DNA of 64,000 bases from Parapedobacter sp035556095 (GCF_035556095.1 NZ_DATMFT010000029.1:124001-188000); one strand, 5' to 3'; shown: positions 7,687 through 16,611, numbered from the stretch's first letter. Notes: generated by a model not told the origin, from the letters alone. Made by a program: numbers and translations.

Positions 7687-9578
7687 ATGCCCAAACTAAA
7701 CCACCGCCCCGGCATGGGCACAGCCGCTGCTTCAATATATGTGGTATCGAAAATGTTCTGCATATCTAAGTAGACGTCGACGGCGTCGAATTTGTAGCCG
7801 ATTCGTACGTCGCCCAAAAAGTAGCTTTTATAGCTGACGCGCTCTTGGAACCTACCGGCAGCAGTGGCTGAAAATCTGCCAGAAGAAAAATGGACGTTGG
7901 CGATGGCCTGATGACGGAGGCTTTCGATCACATATTTGGAAAGGAAGCCTGCATTGTGGCTGTCTTCGAATTGGGGCGATAACCATGTGTAGGCCAATCC
8001 CACCATCCACGTTGTGGCCTGCTGATCGGCCGATATCCGATAATTTCCCGAAAATGTAAGTCCCTGCGTGCGGTTCTGTTGAAAATTACGTGGTTGCCAG
8101 GGCTCATCTGCAGACAGCCTCACCCAATCGATGAAGTTATCCATGTTTCGATAGAAGTAACCGAAATGGGCAACGGCACGTTTATCCATATATTTGATTC
8201 CACCTTCCGCATGCCATGAGTTCTCCGATAACAATAGCGGATTGCCGATGTTGCCCGGCCGCTGGTCGAGATTAAGGTCAGTAAACGAGGGAATGCGTTG
8301 CCCCATGCCCGTATGGGCTACCAGCTTCCACCGTTCGCTCAGCAGATAACCTACATCGAGGCCCGGAAACAACTGCCAGCCGTAATCGGTATTGTAATTC
8401 ATATAAGCACCGGCACTGAGTAAAAGCCGATTTATCTGTTCGGTTTTGAATTCGGCATAAAGACCATAGTTGTCGCGGTTATGGTTGCCAATATTACTGC
8501 TACGAATAATTTCGTTACGCATTTCAACTCCAATACCGATATCGCCGGCGACCGTTCGGAGGGTGGCGTTCACCTCGGTATTGACGGAATGGCCGTGGTG
8601 CTGGCTGCGTGCGCGGCTTAGGTCATGGCGGAAGTAGCGGTAATCGTCATAGGCATAACGGTAGCTAACCCGTGGCGACAGCGAAAGGCGGTTTGCTAGC
8701 TGGCTCCTATATCCGATTCCGGCCAGCACCGTTTGGACGATTTCGCGCGATTCCTTATCGCCCGGTGCGGCGTAGAAACCATTTGCGCCGAAACCATTGG
8801 ATACGTAGCCCCCCATCAGGGACAATGCGTCCGTACCACGCGTAGGTATTTCACCCTGATAGAATACCTTGTTGTTCCGGAATGCCGTATTATAGCGGTA
8901 ACCGTTGCCGGACTCGTGGCTGCCATAAAGCGAATGGTTCCCCGCCTTGCCGGCCAATGTGCCTCCGAGCTGAACGCCCCGTCCGTTGAAAAGGACGTCG
9001 TTGTTTGCGGTATCGCGTTTGAATCCCGAACCGGCGTAAACATGGGCCGATATGCCGGAAGCGGTGGGCTTTCTTGTCACAATGTTGATGGCTCCCGTAA
9101 GGCTGTTGATGCCATAGATACGTGCGGCAGGCCCGCGGATAATTTCTATACGTTCAATGGCGTCGGTGGGGATGGGCAAGTTGAGGCCGTTGTGGCCGGT
9201 TTGTGCATCCAACACTTTCATACCATTAACGAGGATGAGGGTTTGCTCGAAACTCCCGCCGTCGATACTCACGTCCGCTTGCATGCCAAAAGGCCCGCGC
9301 TGGCGAATATCCACACCGCCCACGTAGCTTAATAGCTCGTTAATCGATTTGGCGGGCAACGCCTCGATTTGCTTCCGGTCGATTAGCTGGATGTTCCGGT
9401 TTTGCTTGGCGAAAGGCAGCTGCATGCGGTTTTCCGTGATGATAACTTCGCTGAGCGGAATGCTGCTCGTATCTGATGGTTGAGAAATACGATAGTCAGT
9501 GAGATTATCTTGAGCGATGGCTAGACCGGAACATAATATCCCTAAAATCGTACCTATCTGTTTAAAATATTGTTTCAT
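7650..9578 (-). CDS. TonB-dependent outer-membrane receptor
   Basis: A 642-residue TonB-dependent transporter. ATG 9578 is chosen because it gives a good signal peptide (MKQYFKQIGTILGILCSGL, cleaved near AIA-QD); a TTG six codons upstream is less likely. A plug domain follows (VIITENRMQLPF through ERIEIIRGPAARIYG and GAINIVTRK), then a 22-strand barrel. There is no N-terminal carboxypeptidase-like domain and no SusD partner, so a small ligand such as a cobalamin, siderophore or cofactor is more likely than a polysaccharide; the ligand is not readable. The C-terminus extends about 12 residues beyond the usual final barrel strand (WFSLGIKK), and this tail is encoded across the hairpin of the candidate small RNA. 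It is divergent from a MocR regulator 63 bases away, which may control it. Confidence 0.9.
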   Translation of the reverse strand: MKQYFKQIGTILGILCSGLAIAQDNLTDYRISQPSDTSSIPLSEVIITENRMQLPFAKQNRNIQLIDRKQIEALPAKSINELLSYVGGVDIRQRGPFGMQADVSIDGGSFEQTLILVNGMKVLDAQTGHNGLNLPIPTDAIERIEIIRGPAARIYGINSLTGAINIVTRKPTASGISAHVYAGSGFKRDTANNDVLFNGRGVQLGGTLAGKAGNHSLYGSHESGNGYRYNTAFRNNKVFYQGEIPTRGTDALSLMGGYVSNGFGANGFYAAPGDKESREIVQTVLAGIGYRSQLANRLSLSPRVSYRYAYDDYRYFRHDLSRARSQHHGHSVNTEVNATLRTVAGDIGIGVEMRNEIIRSSNIGNHNRDNYGLYAEFKTEQINRLLLSAGAYMNYNTDYGWQLFPGLDVGYLLSERWKLVAHTGMGQRIPSFTDLNLDQRPGNIGNPLLLSENSWHAEGGIKYMDKRAVAHFGYFYRNMDNFIDWVRLSADEPWQPRNFQQNRTQGLTFSGNYRISADQQATTWMVGLAYTWLSPQFEDSHNAGFLSKYVIESLRHQAIANVHFSSGRFSATAAGRFQERVSYKSYFLGDVRIGYKFDAVDVYLDMQNIFDTTYIEAAAVPMPGRWFSLGIKKALLHSGASI

Positions 9579-9611
9579 CCGATTGATTTTTTGCAAAAGT
9601 CGTAACTTGCC

Positions 9612-9629
9612 GGCACATCAAGAGGTGCC
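9612..9629. promoter_or_regulatory. Inverted repeat between the TonB receptor and MocR genes
   Basis: GGCAC (9612-9616) and GTGCC (9625-9629) form a perfect 5-base inverted repeat with an 8-base spacer, in the middle of the 63-base divergent intergenic region. It is a plausible regulator site, but the arms are short. MocR proteins often bind direct repeats instead. Confidence 0.3.
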
Positions 9630-9641
9630 AGTTTTGATTTT

Positions 9642-11123
9642 ATGGCTAGTCCGGTTTTAGTGCCTTACCAAAGTTTTATTCAAATAGCGCGGGAAACGAC
9701 CACGCCCGTTTACCTGCAGGTAGCCCACCAGCTTATCAACGCCATCCAGCGCGGTTACCTCATGGAGGGGCATAAGCTGCCGGGCAGCCGGCAGCTTGCC
9801 CGGGTACTTGGGCTGCATCGCAATACCGTTGTGGCTAGTTATGCGGAGTTGGAAGCACAGGGATGGATAGTCATCTACGCCAGCCGCGGAACCTTTGTGA
9901 AGAACGCAAAGCGGGAAAAACCCAGGCGGCTTTCCGGTAACGGTAGCCAAGCATTGGCGGGTTATCCATCGCAGGTTGGATTTTATGTTAAGAAGTGGTC
10001 GGTACTAGATGATCCGTTTGACCATGCATCCGCAAGGCTCACACTCGATGACGGCCTTCCCGATCCACGGCTCTCGCATGTTAGCTACCTTTCCCGGCTG
10101 CTCCACACGAATATGAAACGGAAGGGAAACCAAAGCAAGCTGGGGTATGGCTATTCGAAAGGCAATACGTATTACAAGGAGCAACTGGCGAATTTCCTCA
10201 ACCTCACACGGGGATTGCATATTTCAGATGAGAATATTCTGGTAACCCGAAGCCTTGAGCTGAGTGCCTACATCGTAGCGGAAACGTTGCTGTCGCCCGG
10301 CGATGGCGTGTTGGTGGGCGAACTCAGTTATTTTGCCACCAATATGATTCTTCAGAAAGCGGGCGCCACGGTGCTCACCGTTCCGCTTGACGAAGAAGGG
10401 CTCGATGTGGAAGCGGTCCGCCGCCACTGCGAGCGGCGCCCTATCCGGATGCTGTATATTACGCCGCACCACCACTATCCCACCACGGTTACCCTCAGTG
10501 CCCAGCGACGTGTTGCGCTATTGGAGCTTTCTGTGAAGTATGGCTTTATCATCCTCGAAGACGACTACGACTACGATTACCACTATGACGGCAGTCCCCT
10601 GCTTCCCATGGCGAGCGCCGATACGGCCGGAATGGTGGTCTATATCGGTACGTTTGGCAAGTCGATGGCTCCCGGGTTCCGGTCGGGATTCATCGTGGCG
10701 CCAGCACCGCTGATCGCCGAAATGGGTAAACTCTTAGGGGTTATGGACCGGTCGGGCGATACCCTTACCGAAGCGTCATTGGGCGAGCTGATCGCCGATG
10801 GGGAAATCCATCGCTATTTGAAAAAGGCAGTTAAGGAGTACAAGATCCGTCGCGACCTGATGGTCCGACTGCTGAACGAGCGGTTGGGTGATCGGGTGGA
10901 GGTGGGTACGCCGAGTGGAGGGTTGGCGGTGTGGATCAAGTGGTCGGAGGGATACAATTTAATGCGTCTACGCGAAACGTGCGCACGACAAGATTTACAC
11001 CTTCCCCGGTACCTGCTGTACCAGTCGGCCCGGTACAGTGGAATGCGGCTGGGCTTTGGAAGTTTGTCGCCCGACGAACTCACGGAGGCAGTGGAAATCA
11101 TTACTGAATTAGCAAACACGTAG
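9642..11123 (+). CDS. MocR/PdxR-type regulator (GntR HTH fused to aminotransferase fold)
   Basis: A 493-residue fusion. Residues about 18-85 are a GntR winged helix (VYLQVAHQLINAIQRGYL, then GSRQLARVLGLHRNTVVASYAELEAQGWI). The rest is a fold-type I aminotransferase domain with an EDDYDYDYHYDG strand/loop and the pyridoxal-phosphate lysine in GTFGKSMAPGFRSGF (about 340). The MocR family uses bound PLP or an amino-acid adduct as effector rather than doing full catalysis. It is divergent from the TonB receptor, and MocR members usually regulate the adjacent divergent gene, so control of that receptor is likely. Whether the ligand is a B6 vitamer or an amine is unknown. Confidence 0.92.
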   Translation: MASPVLVPYQSFIQIARETTTPVYLQVAHQLINAIQRGYLMEGHKLPGSRQLARVLGLHRNTVVASYAELEAQGWIVIYASRGTFVKNAKREKPRRLSGNGSQALAGYPSQVGFYVKKWSVLDDPFDHASARLTLDDGLPDPRLSHVSYLSRLLHTNMKRKGNQSKLGYGYSKGNTYYKEQLANFLNLTRGLHISDENILVTRSLELSAYIVAETLLSPGDGVLVGELSYFATNMILQKAGATVLTVPLDEEGLDVEAVRRHCERRPIRMLYITPHHHYPTTVTLSAQRRVALLELSVKYGFIILEDDYDYDYHYDGSPLLPMASADTAGMVVYIGTFGKSMAPGFRSGFIVAPAPLIAEMGKLLGVMDRSGDTLTEASLGELIADGEIHRYLKKAVKEYKIRRDLMVRLLNERLGDRVEVGTPSGGLAVWIKWSEGYNLMRLRETCARQDLHLPRYLLYQSARYSGMRLGFGSLSPDELTEAVEIITELANT

Positions 11124-11214
11124 TTACCCTTAAAATACACCAATTTAGGTATTGCAGGTGGCTGTGATTGTTTATTTCTTTGTTTTCGAATCAGTAAAAA
11201 AAATACATATGATT

Positions 11215-11946
11215 ATGAAAACGTACAAGCTAATGATGATCACTGCTGGATTGATTGTCTTTATTTTGAGTGGTTGCGAAAAAGGCGATATGGGACCGAT
11301 TGGCCCGCAAGGCGAACAGGGTATTGAAGGTGAAAAGGGTGACAAAGGGGCAAAAGGTGATAAGGGTGATAAAGGTGATACGGGTGCGCGTGGTGCAACA
11401 GGAGCACAGGGGCCGAAAGGCGACAAAGGCGACCCGGGTGCAACTGGTGCCACCGGCCCCCGCGGTGCTACGGGAGCTACCGGTCCTCGGGGCGCTACGG
11501 GCGCTACCGGTCCACAAGGGCCCGCCGGTACAGCTAATGTTATTTATAGCGACTGGATGTCGTTTCAACAAAGCCAGCGTGATACGACTATTGATGGCAC
11601 GTATCTGAAGGTAAATCATTTGGTGGCCCCGAGGCTCACGCAGACCATCATTGACAGGGGTGTGGTTATCGTGTATTGGCGGTACCTGACTACGGTTGTC
11701 CAATTGCCGTATACTTCCGACGCAGGGTCAGGAACGGGACCTAGCAAAGCCAGCACGATTAATTTTGTGCCCAAACCCGGAGTGATTTACATCACGCGGT
11801 ATACACACGATAATTCTGCCTCTATTGGTTTCGGCTCCATACAGTTTCGGTATGTCCTGATTCCGGGTGGCGTGAGTGCCACGATGGGAAATATCGACCT
11901 GCGGGATTATGATGCCGTTAAAGCGGCGTTGAATATCGCAGACTGA
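11215..11946 (+). CDS. Collagen-like repeat lipoprotein
   Basis: A lipoprotein of about 243 residues. ATG 11215 (or 11209) is preferred over an upstream TTG because it places a short positive stretch before the hydrophobic core and the lipobox ILSGC, whose cysteine codon is at 11275. From 11284 to 11526 there are 27 uninterrupted Gly-X-Y triplets, rich in GDK and GPK in the first half and in GAT/GPR in the second, predicting a collagen-type triple helix. The remaining 140 residues form a beta-rich globular domain with no family I recognise. Together this suggests a trimeric, lipid-anchored stalk with a C-terminal head on the cell envelope. The gene follows the MocR regulator but with a separate spacer, and I see no functional link. 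Confidence 0.85.
   Translation: MKTYKLMMITAGLIVFILSGCEKGDMGPIGPQGEQGIEGEKGDKGAKGDKGDKGDTGARGATGAQGPKGDKGDPGATGATGPRGATGATGPRGATGATGPQGPAGTANVIYSDWMSFQQSQRDTTIDGTYLKVNHLVAPRLTQTIIDRGVVIVYWRYLTTVVQLPYTSDAGSGTGPSKASTINFVPKPGVIYITRYTHDNSASIGFGSIQFRYVLIPGGVSATMGNIDLRDYDAVKAALNIAD
11284..11526 (+). repeat. DNA encoding 27 collagen-type Gly-X-Y triplets
   Basis: A 9-base period runs through the region, with GGT/GGC at every third codon. The second half is nearly a tandem repeat of a unit encoding GATGATGPR, which would permit slippage and length variation between strains. Confidence 0.85.
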
Positions 11947-11965
11947 CGAGGATAAGGGGGTGTGG

Positions 11966-12913
11966 TCAATGCCACTCTTCCCTGCCCAGCAACTTTTGAC
12001 CCGCCGCAGGCGAGGGAATCGTATCTGTGGCCGGTGATTCCTGCGGTAAGTGGCGGATATCCGGCTGCCCGGCGTCCACCCAGGCGGAAAACCAAAAGCT
12101 ACCGATATGCTGAATGGCACTACGCATACGCCGTTCCACCATGCCATTCAGCGCCTCGTGGTACGCAGCCGAGTATTCATCCGTATAGGTACGGATAAGT
12201 TGGTTATTACGGGTAATATATCCGTATTTCCGGTCTGTAGGAAACGCGTCGTTCAAATGGGCTTCGATTTCCAATACCGAATCCACGAGGGCATGGCTTT
12301 CCCGCACGATACGCCATGCTTCGTCAACGGGCGACCGCACATACTGGGCACGGCCTACAAAAAAGTCGTATTCATCTGAAAACAATTCCGGTAAACGGCT
12401 CTCCCAAAAGGCGTGGATACCCACTTGGTTGGTCTGCTGCCCGTTGTAATTGCTGGTGGTATGCAGCGGTACGTGCGCATCGGCAAGGTAATGGCCGATG
12501 TCTGACGAGTGGCGCAATATCCGCTGGAAGTCCTTTTCGCTGAATGCCCTGACCAACGCGTAATAGCTCCGATTGATCTGCCAGGGAAGTACACCTCGCG
12601 CCAACAACCGGCGTTCACTGAATTTTTCGACTGCGGCCGTCCAATGGATGGGAATGCTATCAAATGGTTGCATGCCGTATTCATCGGCATCGATGAAATG
12701 ACGTGGCGACTCGGCACTGTCCGCGTAACATCGCTTGTCCGCATCCACAGCATGTTCCGTCATATAATCCACGTGGTTCTTGTAAAATCCCGCGACATCG
12801 GCAGGCAGTGTGAAAATGGCCATCCGATTAATCAACTTGTGCGCGTGGAAACCCCACGAAGAAAGTGAAACAACCGCGATAATCGCAATCGGAAACAGGT
12901 AGATACGGTTCAT
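11966..12913 (-). CDS. Zinc-dependent phospholipase C / S1-P1 nuclease-like exported protein
   Basis: A 315-residue exported protein. The signal segment MNRIYLFPIAIIAVVSLSSWG ends at W-G-F-H-A-H; in the S1/P1 nuclease and zinc phospholipase C superfamily the mature N-terminal Trp and the following His are metal ligands. Further candidate ligands are HYLADAHVPLHT (HxxxDxH type, about 141-152) and HAFWES (about 165-170), which complete a trinuclear zinc site. The protein is mostly helical, as the fold requires. Bacteroidota members are usually annotated as zinc-dependent phospholipase C family. Cleavage of phosphodiesters in nucleic acid or lipid is expected, but the substrate is open. It converges with the collagen-like gene and is transcribed alone. 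Confidence 0.8.
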   Translation of the reverse strand: MNRIYLFPIAIIAVVSLSSWGFHAHKLINRMAIFTLPADVAGFYKNHVDYMTEHAVDADKRCYADSAESPRHFIDADEYGMQPFDSIPIHWTAAVEKFSERRLLARGVLPWQINRSYYALVRAFSEKDFQRILRHSSDIGHYLADAHVPLHTTSNYNGQQTNQVGIHAFWESRLPELFSDEYDFFVGRAQYVRSPVDEAWRIVRESHALVDSVLEIEAHLNDAFPTDRKYGYITRNNQLIRTYTDEYSAAYHEALNGMVERRMRSAIQHIGSFWFSAWVDAGQPDIRHLPQESPATDTIPSPAAGQKLLGREEWH

Positions 12914-13144
12914 CTGCTAAAATTAAGCCTAATATCAAAAGATTACAAATCGTTGAAGTGTTTTTAACACCGGCGTAATGTTAAACCCCGTCCTTTATTT
13001 TAAAGATATATATGACTATTGAGATGAGACAGTTGATAAATTGGTTATCGGGTTTGAAAATCCGTATTTTTTCCCGTTTTTTGGTTTCTGCGTTCAGGCA
13101 TTAACAAAAACATGAAACCATCGTGATTTATTCTTCACAGGGGG

Positions 13145-13331
13145 ATGAATAAACGGCTTCAGCCATCTTGAAAGCTGTTAAAGCTTACACGAATGAAAAA
13201 TCTGATAGCTTCATCACCGCTAAAAAGCAAATTTAATTAGATGAAACCTGCATAAATTGCCATAAACAAAAGGATATGAATAATTTATGTAAGCTTCATT
13301 GCCATTAAAAAACAAATTTATTCGAATGAAA
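13145..13331 (+). repeat. Degenerate direct repeats upstream of the glycosyltransferase gene
   Basis: The 412 bases between the zinc enzyme and the glycosyltransferase hold no credible long gene but contain a repeated module. Copy 2 (13193-13246) and copy 3 (13276-13331) align over about 54 bases with roughly three quarters identity. Each runs from ATGAA through GCTTCAT and CTAAAAAGCAAATTTA/TTAAAAAACAAATTTA to a final ATGAAA. A more diverged copy 1 spans 13145-13198. The last ATGAAA is the start of the real gene; the earlier ones open only micro-ORFs (for example 15 codons from 13193). This looks like an iterated duplication of the gene's 5' end. Confidence 0.5.
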
Positions 13332-14327
13332 ATTCTTTATGCAGTTCAAGGCACTGGCAACGGACATTTAAGCCGAGCGATGGATGTGGTGCCTTGCCTG
13401 CATCGGCGCACCGAAGTCGATGTATTGGTGAGCGGCATCCAGGCTGATCTGGAACTTCCATTTCCCGTGAAGTACCGTATGCACGGGCTCAGTTTCATTT
13501 TTGGAAAAAAAGGGGGGGTGGATTTGTGGAAGACATTCATGAGTTCAACCGTGCGCAGACTCATTCATGAAGTAAATAACCTACCGATCGAAGATTATGA
13601 TTTGATAATTAACGATTTTGAACCTATCTCGGCTTGGGCATGCCATACACGCGATAAGGAGTGTATTGGCCTCAGCCATCAAGCTGCTACCATGGATGCA
13701 CAAGCACCGAAACCCAAGGAGCAGGATATGTTGGGTAAGTTCATCATGCGCAACTATGCACCTGCTTCGATAAACTATGGGTTTCATTTCAAACCCTACA
13801 ACAATCGCATATTCACGCCGGTCATCCGCCAGCAGGTACGGCAGATGGATATATCCGACAAGGGGCACTATACCGTGTATTTGCCGTCTTATGATGATGC
13901 GCGCTTGCTCAAAGAGCTGATGCGTTTCCCCGATATCCAGTGGCACGTGTTTTCCAAACACAACAAAACACCGTTCGAAATGCGCAATGTAAGCGTACAG
14001 CCTATCGCCAATGAAGCGTTTATCCAAAGCATGGCCACATCGGCCGGCGTATTATGCGGCGCCGGTTTCGAAACACCAGCGGAAGCATTGTACATGAAAA
14101 AAAAGCTTCTGGTTATCCCCATGAAAAACCAATACGAGCAACACCTCAATGCGGCGGCACTCGAAGAGATGGGTGTGCCGGTAATCAAAAACTTGAAAGC
14201 TAAGAATGACATTGCGATCAATGCGTGGCTCAATAGCAAGCGCACAGTCACGGTAGATTATCCCGACTGCACGCAAGATATTATCGACAACTTGTTGGCA
14301 ACACATGCTCCTAAAACGTTCGTGTAA
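13326..14327 (+). CDS. Glycosyltransferase, GT-B fold, family 28-like
   Basis: A 333-residue GT-B glycosyltransferase of the glyco_trans_1_3 / MurG-like type. The N-terminus ILYAVQGTGNGHLSRAMDV has the GxGxGHLSRA loop of this family. The C-terminal donor-binding half has LCGAGFETPAEALYMKKKLLVIP followed by NQYEQHLNAAALEEMG, the nucleotide-sugar pocket. No signal peptide or membrane span is visible, so transfer takes place on the cytoplasmic side. ATG 13326 is preferred over an upstream in-frame TTG at 13299 because it begins directly at the first beta strand. The stop codon abuts the ATG of the GH1 gene, so the two are translationally linked. Donor and acceptor are unknown. Confidence 0.85.
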   Translation: MKILYAVQGTGNGHLSRAMDVVPCLHRRTEVDVLVSGIQADLELPFPVKYRMHGLSFIFGKKGGVDLWKTFMSSTVRRLIHEVNNLPIEDYDLIINDFEPISAWACHTRDKECIGLSHQAATMDAQAPKPKEQDMLGKFIMRNYAPASINYGFHFKPYNNRIFTPVIRQQVRQMDISDKGHYTVYLPSYDDARLLKELMRFPDIQWHVFSKHNKTPFEMRNVSVQPIANEAFIQSMATSAGVLCGAGFETPAEALYMKKKLLVIPMKNQYEQHLNAAALEEMGVPVIKNLKAKNDIAINAWLNSKRTVTVDYPDCTQDIIDNLLATHAPKTFV

Positions 14328-15665
14328 ATGGTAAAAGCAGACTTCGACACGGATTTCCAATGGGGAGTGTCTACTGCGGCATTCCAAACCGAGGGCGCTT
14401 GGGATGCCGACGGGAAAGGGTTATCGATTTGGGACTCATTCACCCGGCGGAAGGGAAAAATCAAACATGGGCAACGGGCAGAGATAGCGTGTGATTTCTA
14501 TCACCGATACCCAGAAGACGTAGCTTTTGTAAAACAAATGCATGTTCCCAATTTCCGGTTTTCCCTGTCATGGCCACGTATTTTGCCCGTTGGTACCGGT
14601 AAACCCAATGAGAAAGGACTGGATTTCTATGATCGGCTGGTTGACCATTGTTTGGAACAAGGCATCACTCCTTGGGTTACCCTATACCATTGGGATTTGC
14701 CGCAGACGCTCCAGGAAAAGGGGGGGTGGGCGAACCGCGAGGTGCTGTCGTGGCTAATGGAGTATGCGGCATGTGCCGCCCAACGCTACGGCGACCGGGT
14801 AAAACACTGGATGGTGCTCAACGAACCCACTGTATTTACGGGAGCCGGTTACTTCTTCGGTGTGCATGCGCCAGGGCTTACCGGCTTGCGCAATTTTTTC
14901 CCCGCTGCGCACCATGCAGCACTGGCCATGGGGCACGTGGGGCGATTATTCCGCTCGGAGGTGCCGGAGGCCGTTGTGGGCAGTACCTTCTCCTGTTCGA
15001 GCATCCATCCGCTGACCAGCAGCCGGCGCGATTTGGAGGCAGCGAAACGTGCCGATGCGTTAATCAACCGGCTATTTATCGAGCCGATTTTGGGGATGGG
15101 TTATCCCGTGATGGATTTGAAGGCGTTGGGTGGCATTGAAAAATACATGCAGGCAGGTGATGACGCCCTTTTGCCTTTCGATTTTGACTTTATCGGTATC
15201 CAAAACTATACGCGTGAAATCGTGAAGCATTCTTATTTCGTGCCTTACCTGAAAGCGAGGATATGTCCTGCAACACGCCGCGGCGTCCCATCCATCACGG
15301 AGATGGGCTGGGAGGTGTACCCTGAGTCCATTTACGAGATGATCAAGAAGTTTAGCGCCTACCCCAATGTCCCCAAAATCTATGTCACCGAAAATGGAGC
15401 AGCATTCCCCGATACCGTGATCAATGGTCAGGTGGCCGACCATCAACGTTTACACTACCTACAATCCCATCTTGCCCAACTATTGCGTGCCAAACGCGAA
15501 GGATATAATGTACATGGTTATTTTGTATGGACACTAACCGACAATTTCGAGTGGGCGGAAGGGTACGATGCGCAGTTCGGTCTGGTACACGTCAACTTCG
15601 AGACCCAAGAGCGCATACTGAAAGACTCGGGTAAATGGTACGGGCAATTTCTGTCATCTCAATGA
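14328..15665 (+). CDS. Glycoside hydrolase family 1 (beta-glucosidase-like)
   Basis: A 445-residue GH1 retaining glycosidase with (beta/alpha)8 barrel. The general acid/base is Glu166 in VLNEPT, and the nucleophile is about Glu355 in YVTENGAAF. The N-terminal FQWGVSTAAFQTEGAW, FRFSLSWPRILP and the C-terminal WTLTDNFEWAEGYDAQFGL complete the family signatures and the substrate-binding Trp/Glu. It has no signal peptide, so it acts inside the cell on imported or internally made beta-glycosides. It begins at the base after the stop of the glycosyltransferase gene. A transferase and a glycosidase in one unit suggests making and recycling of the same glycoside, but this is inference. Beta-galactosidase or 6-phospho-glycosidase activity cannot be excluded. 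Confidence 0.93.
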   Translation: MVKADFDTDFQWGVSTAAFQTEGAWDADGKGLSIWDSFTRRKGKIKHGQRAEIACDFYHRYPEDVAFVKQMHVPNFRFSLSWPRILPVGTGKPNEKGLDFYDRLVDHCLEQGITPWVTLYHWDLPQTLQEKGGWANREVLSWLMEYAACAAQRYGDRVKHWMVLNEPTVFTGAGYFFGVHAPGLTGLRNFFPAAHHAALAMGHVGRLFRSEVPEAVVGSTFSCSSIHPLTSSRRDLEAAKRADALINRLFIEPILGMGYPVMDLKALGGIEKYMQAGDDALLPFDFDFIGIQNYTREIVKHSYFVPYLKARICPATRRGVPSITEMGWEVYPESIYEMIKKFSAYPNVPKIYVTENGAAFPDTVINGQVADHQRLHYLQSHLAQLLRAKREGYNVHGYFVWTLTDNFEWAEGYDAQFGLVHVNFETQERILKDSGKWYGQFLSSQ

Positions 15666-15777
15666 CATTTCACTTCTTTAACAAAAAAGTGATGTAAGGC
15701 CCGAGGGTTGTGGCATGATTTTATACAATATCTTTCCAGTATTTATTCATTTCTTTGCTATTATTTTGAATTAGTTT

Positions 15778-16464
15778 GTGGAAGCATTTCTCGATTTTTT
15801 AAATAACCTAACCAATCCCGATTGGATTGTCGCCCACGGTGGCCTGTATTTGTTGCTTTTTATTGTTTTTGCCGAAACGGGTATTCTCATCGGGTTTTTC
15901 CTGCCGGGTGATCCCATTCTATTTATCGCGGGTATCATCATCGCCAATCTCACTTTGGGCCCGGTAGATTCGGTACTTACGTTGGTGTATTGGATTGCAC
16001 TAATTTCGGCGGCCGGGATACTGGGTAACTTTGTCGGATATTGGTGTGGGAAGTACTTTGGACATCGGTTGTTGAAAATGAAAGACAACTGGCTCTTCAA
16101 GAAGGAATATATTTTTCGAGCACAGGAATTTTACCACAAACGGGGTGGGGTAGCCATTATCCTGGCACGCTTCCTTCCCGTAGTGCGTACGTTTGCACCC
16201 ATTGTGGCGGGCATTGTAGAGATGGATATCAGGAAATTTGCGTTCTACAATGTGGTGGGAGGAATCATCTGGGTGGGTAGTTTGACTACGTTGGGTTACT
16301 TACTTGGCGAGAACGCCTGGGTACAGCGCAATCTGGAGTATGTCATTATGGGCATCGTGATTGTCGCTACAGCACCCGTACTTTTAAAGATGATTACCGG
16401 AGCTGGGAAAAAAAAGCCGGCGGCGAAGACGGTCGAAGTCGAGGCCGTCGAAGAAGATTATTAG
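15778..16464 (+). CDS. DedA-family membrane protein
   Basis: A 228-residue integral membrane protein of the DedA/VTT (SNARE-associated) family. Signatures are FAETGILIGFFLPGDPILFIAG (about 31-52) with the family's acidic and GDP residues, GYWCGKYFG, and FYHKRGGVAIILARFLPVVRTFAPIVAG (about 120-147) with the conserved arginines. Re-entrant and transmembrane helices alternate, with a hydrophobic segment near 185-205. The C-terminus is a charged tail rich in Lys and Glu. Family members include undecaprenyl-phosphate and phospholipid translocases, and the lipid is not predictable here. The start codon is GTG 15778, as no in-frame ATG fits. A hairpin terminator follows about 150 bases downstream. 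Confidence 0.9.
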   Translation: MEAFLDFLNNLTNPDWIVAHGGLYLLLFIVFAETGILIGFFLPGDPILFIAGIIIANLTLGPVDSVLTLVYWIALISAAGILGNFVGYWCGKYFGHRLLKMKDNWLFKKEYIFRAQEFYHKRGGVAIILARFLPVVRTFAPIVAGIVEMDIRKFAFYNVVGGIIWVGSLTTLGYLLGENAWVQRNLEYVIMGIVIVATAPVLLKMITGAGKKKPAAKTVEVEAVEEDY

Positions 16465-16611
16465 GCGGTTTCACCCAAGACAAATCAAAGGTGATCTGCT
16501 CATTTTGCTGTACAATCCAGACTTTTAACCTTTCGGGTATCCGAGATTGGATACTGCGCGACAACATACCTTTTCTGTAACTTAAATTAAGTTTTGTCCC
16601 TAAAGCTTATG

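Noticed and set aside
7650..9578. Frameshift at the A-run near the end of the TonB receptor gene
   Set aside because: The run could explain the unusual C-terminal tail, but shifting the frame does not give a better barrel-ending sequence, so I treat the tail as real coding sequence.
11284..11526. Tandem short repeats that could suggest a CRISPR array
   Set aside because: The period is 9 bases, the repeats are in frame and encode Gly-X-Y triplets, and there are no spacers or cas genes.
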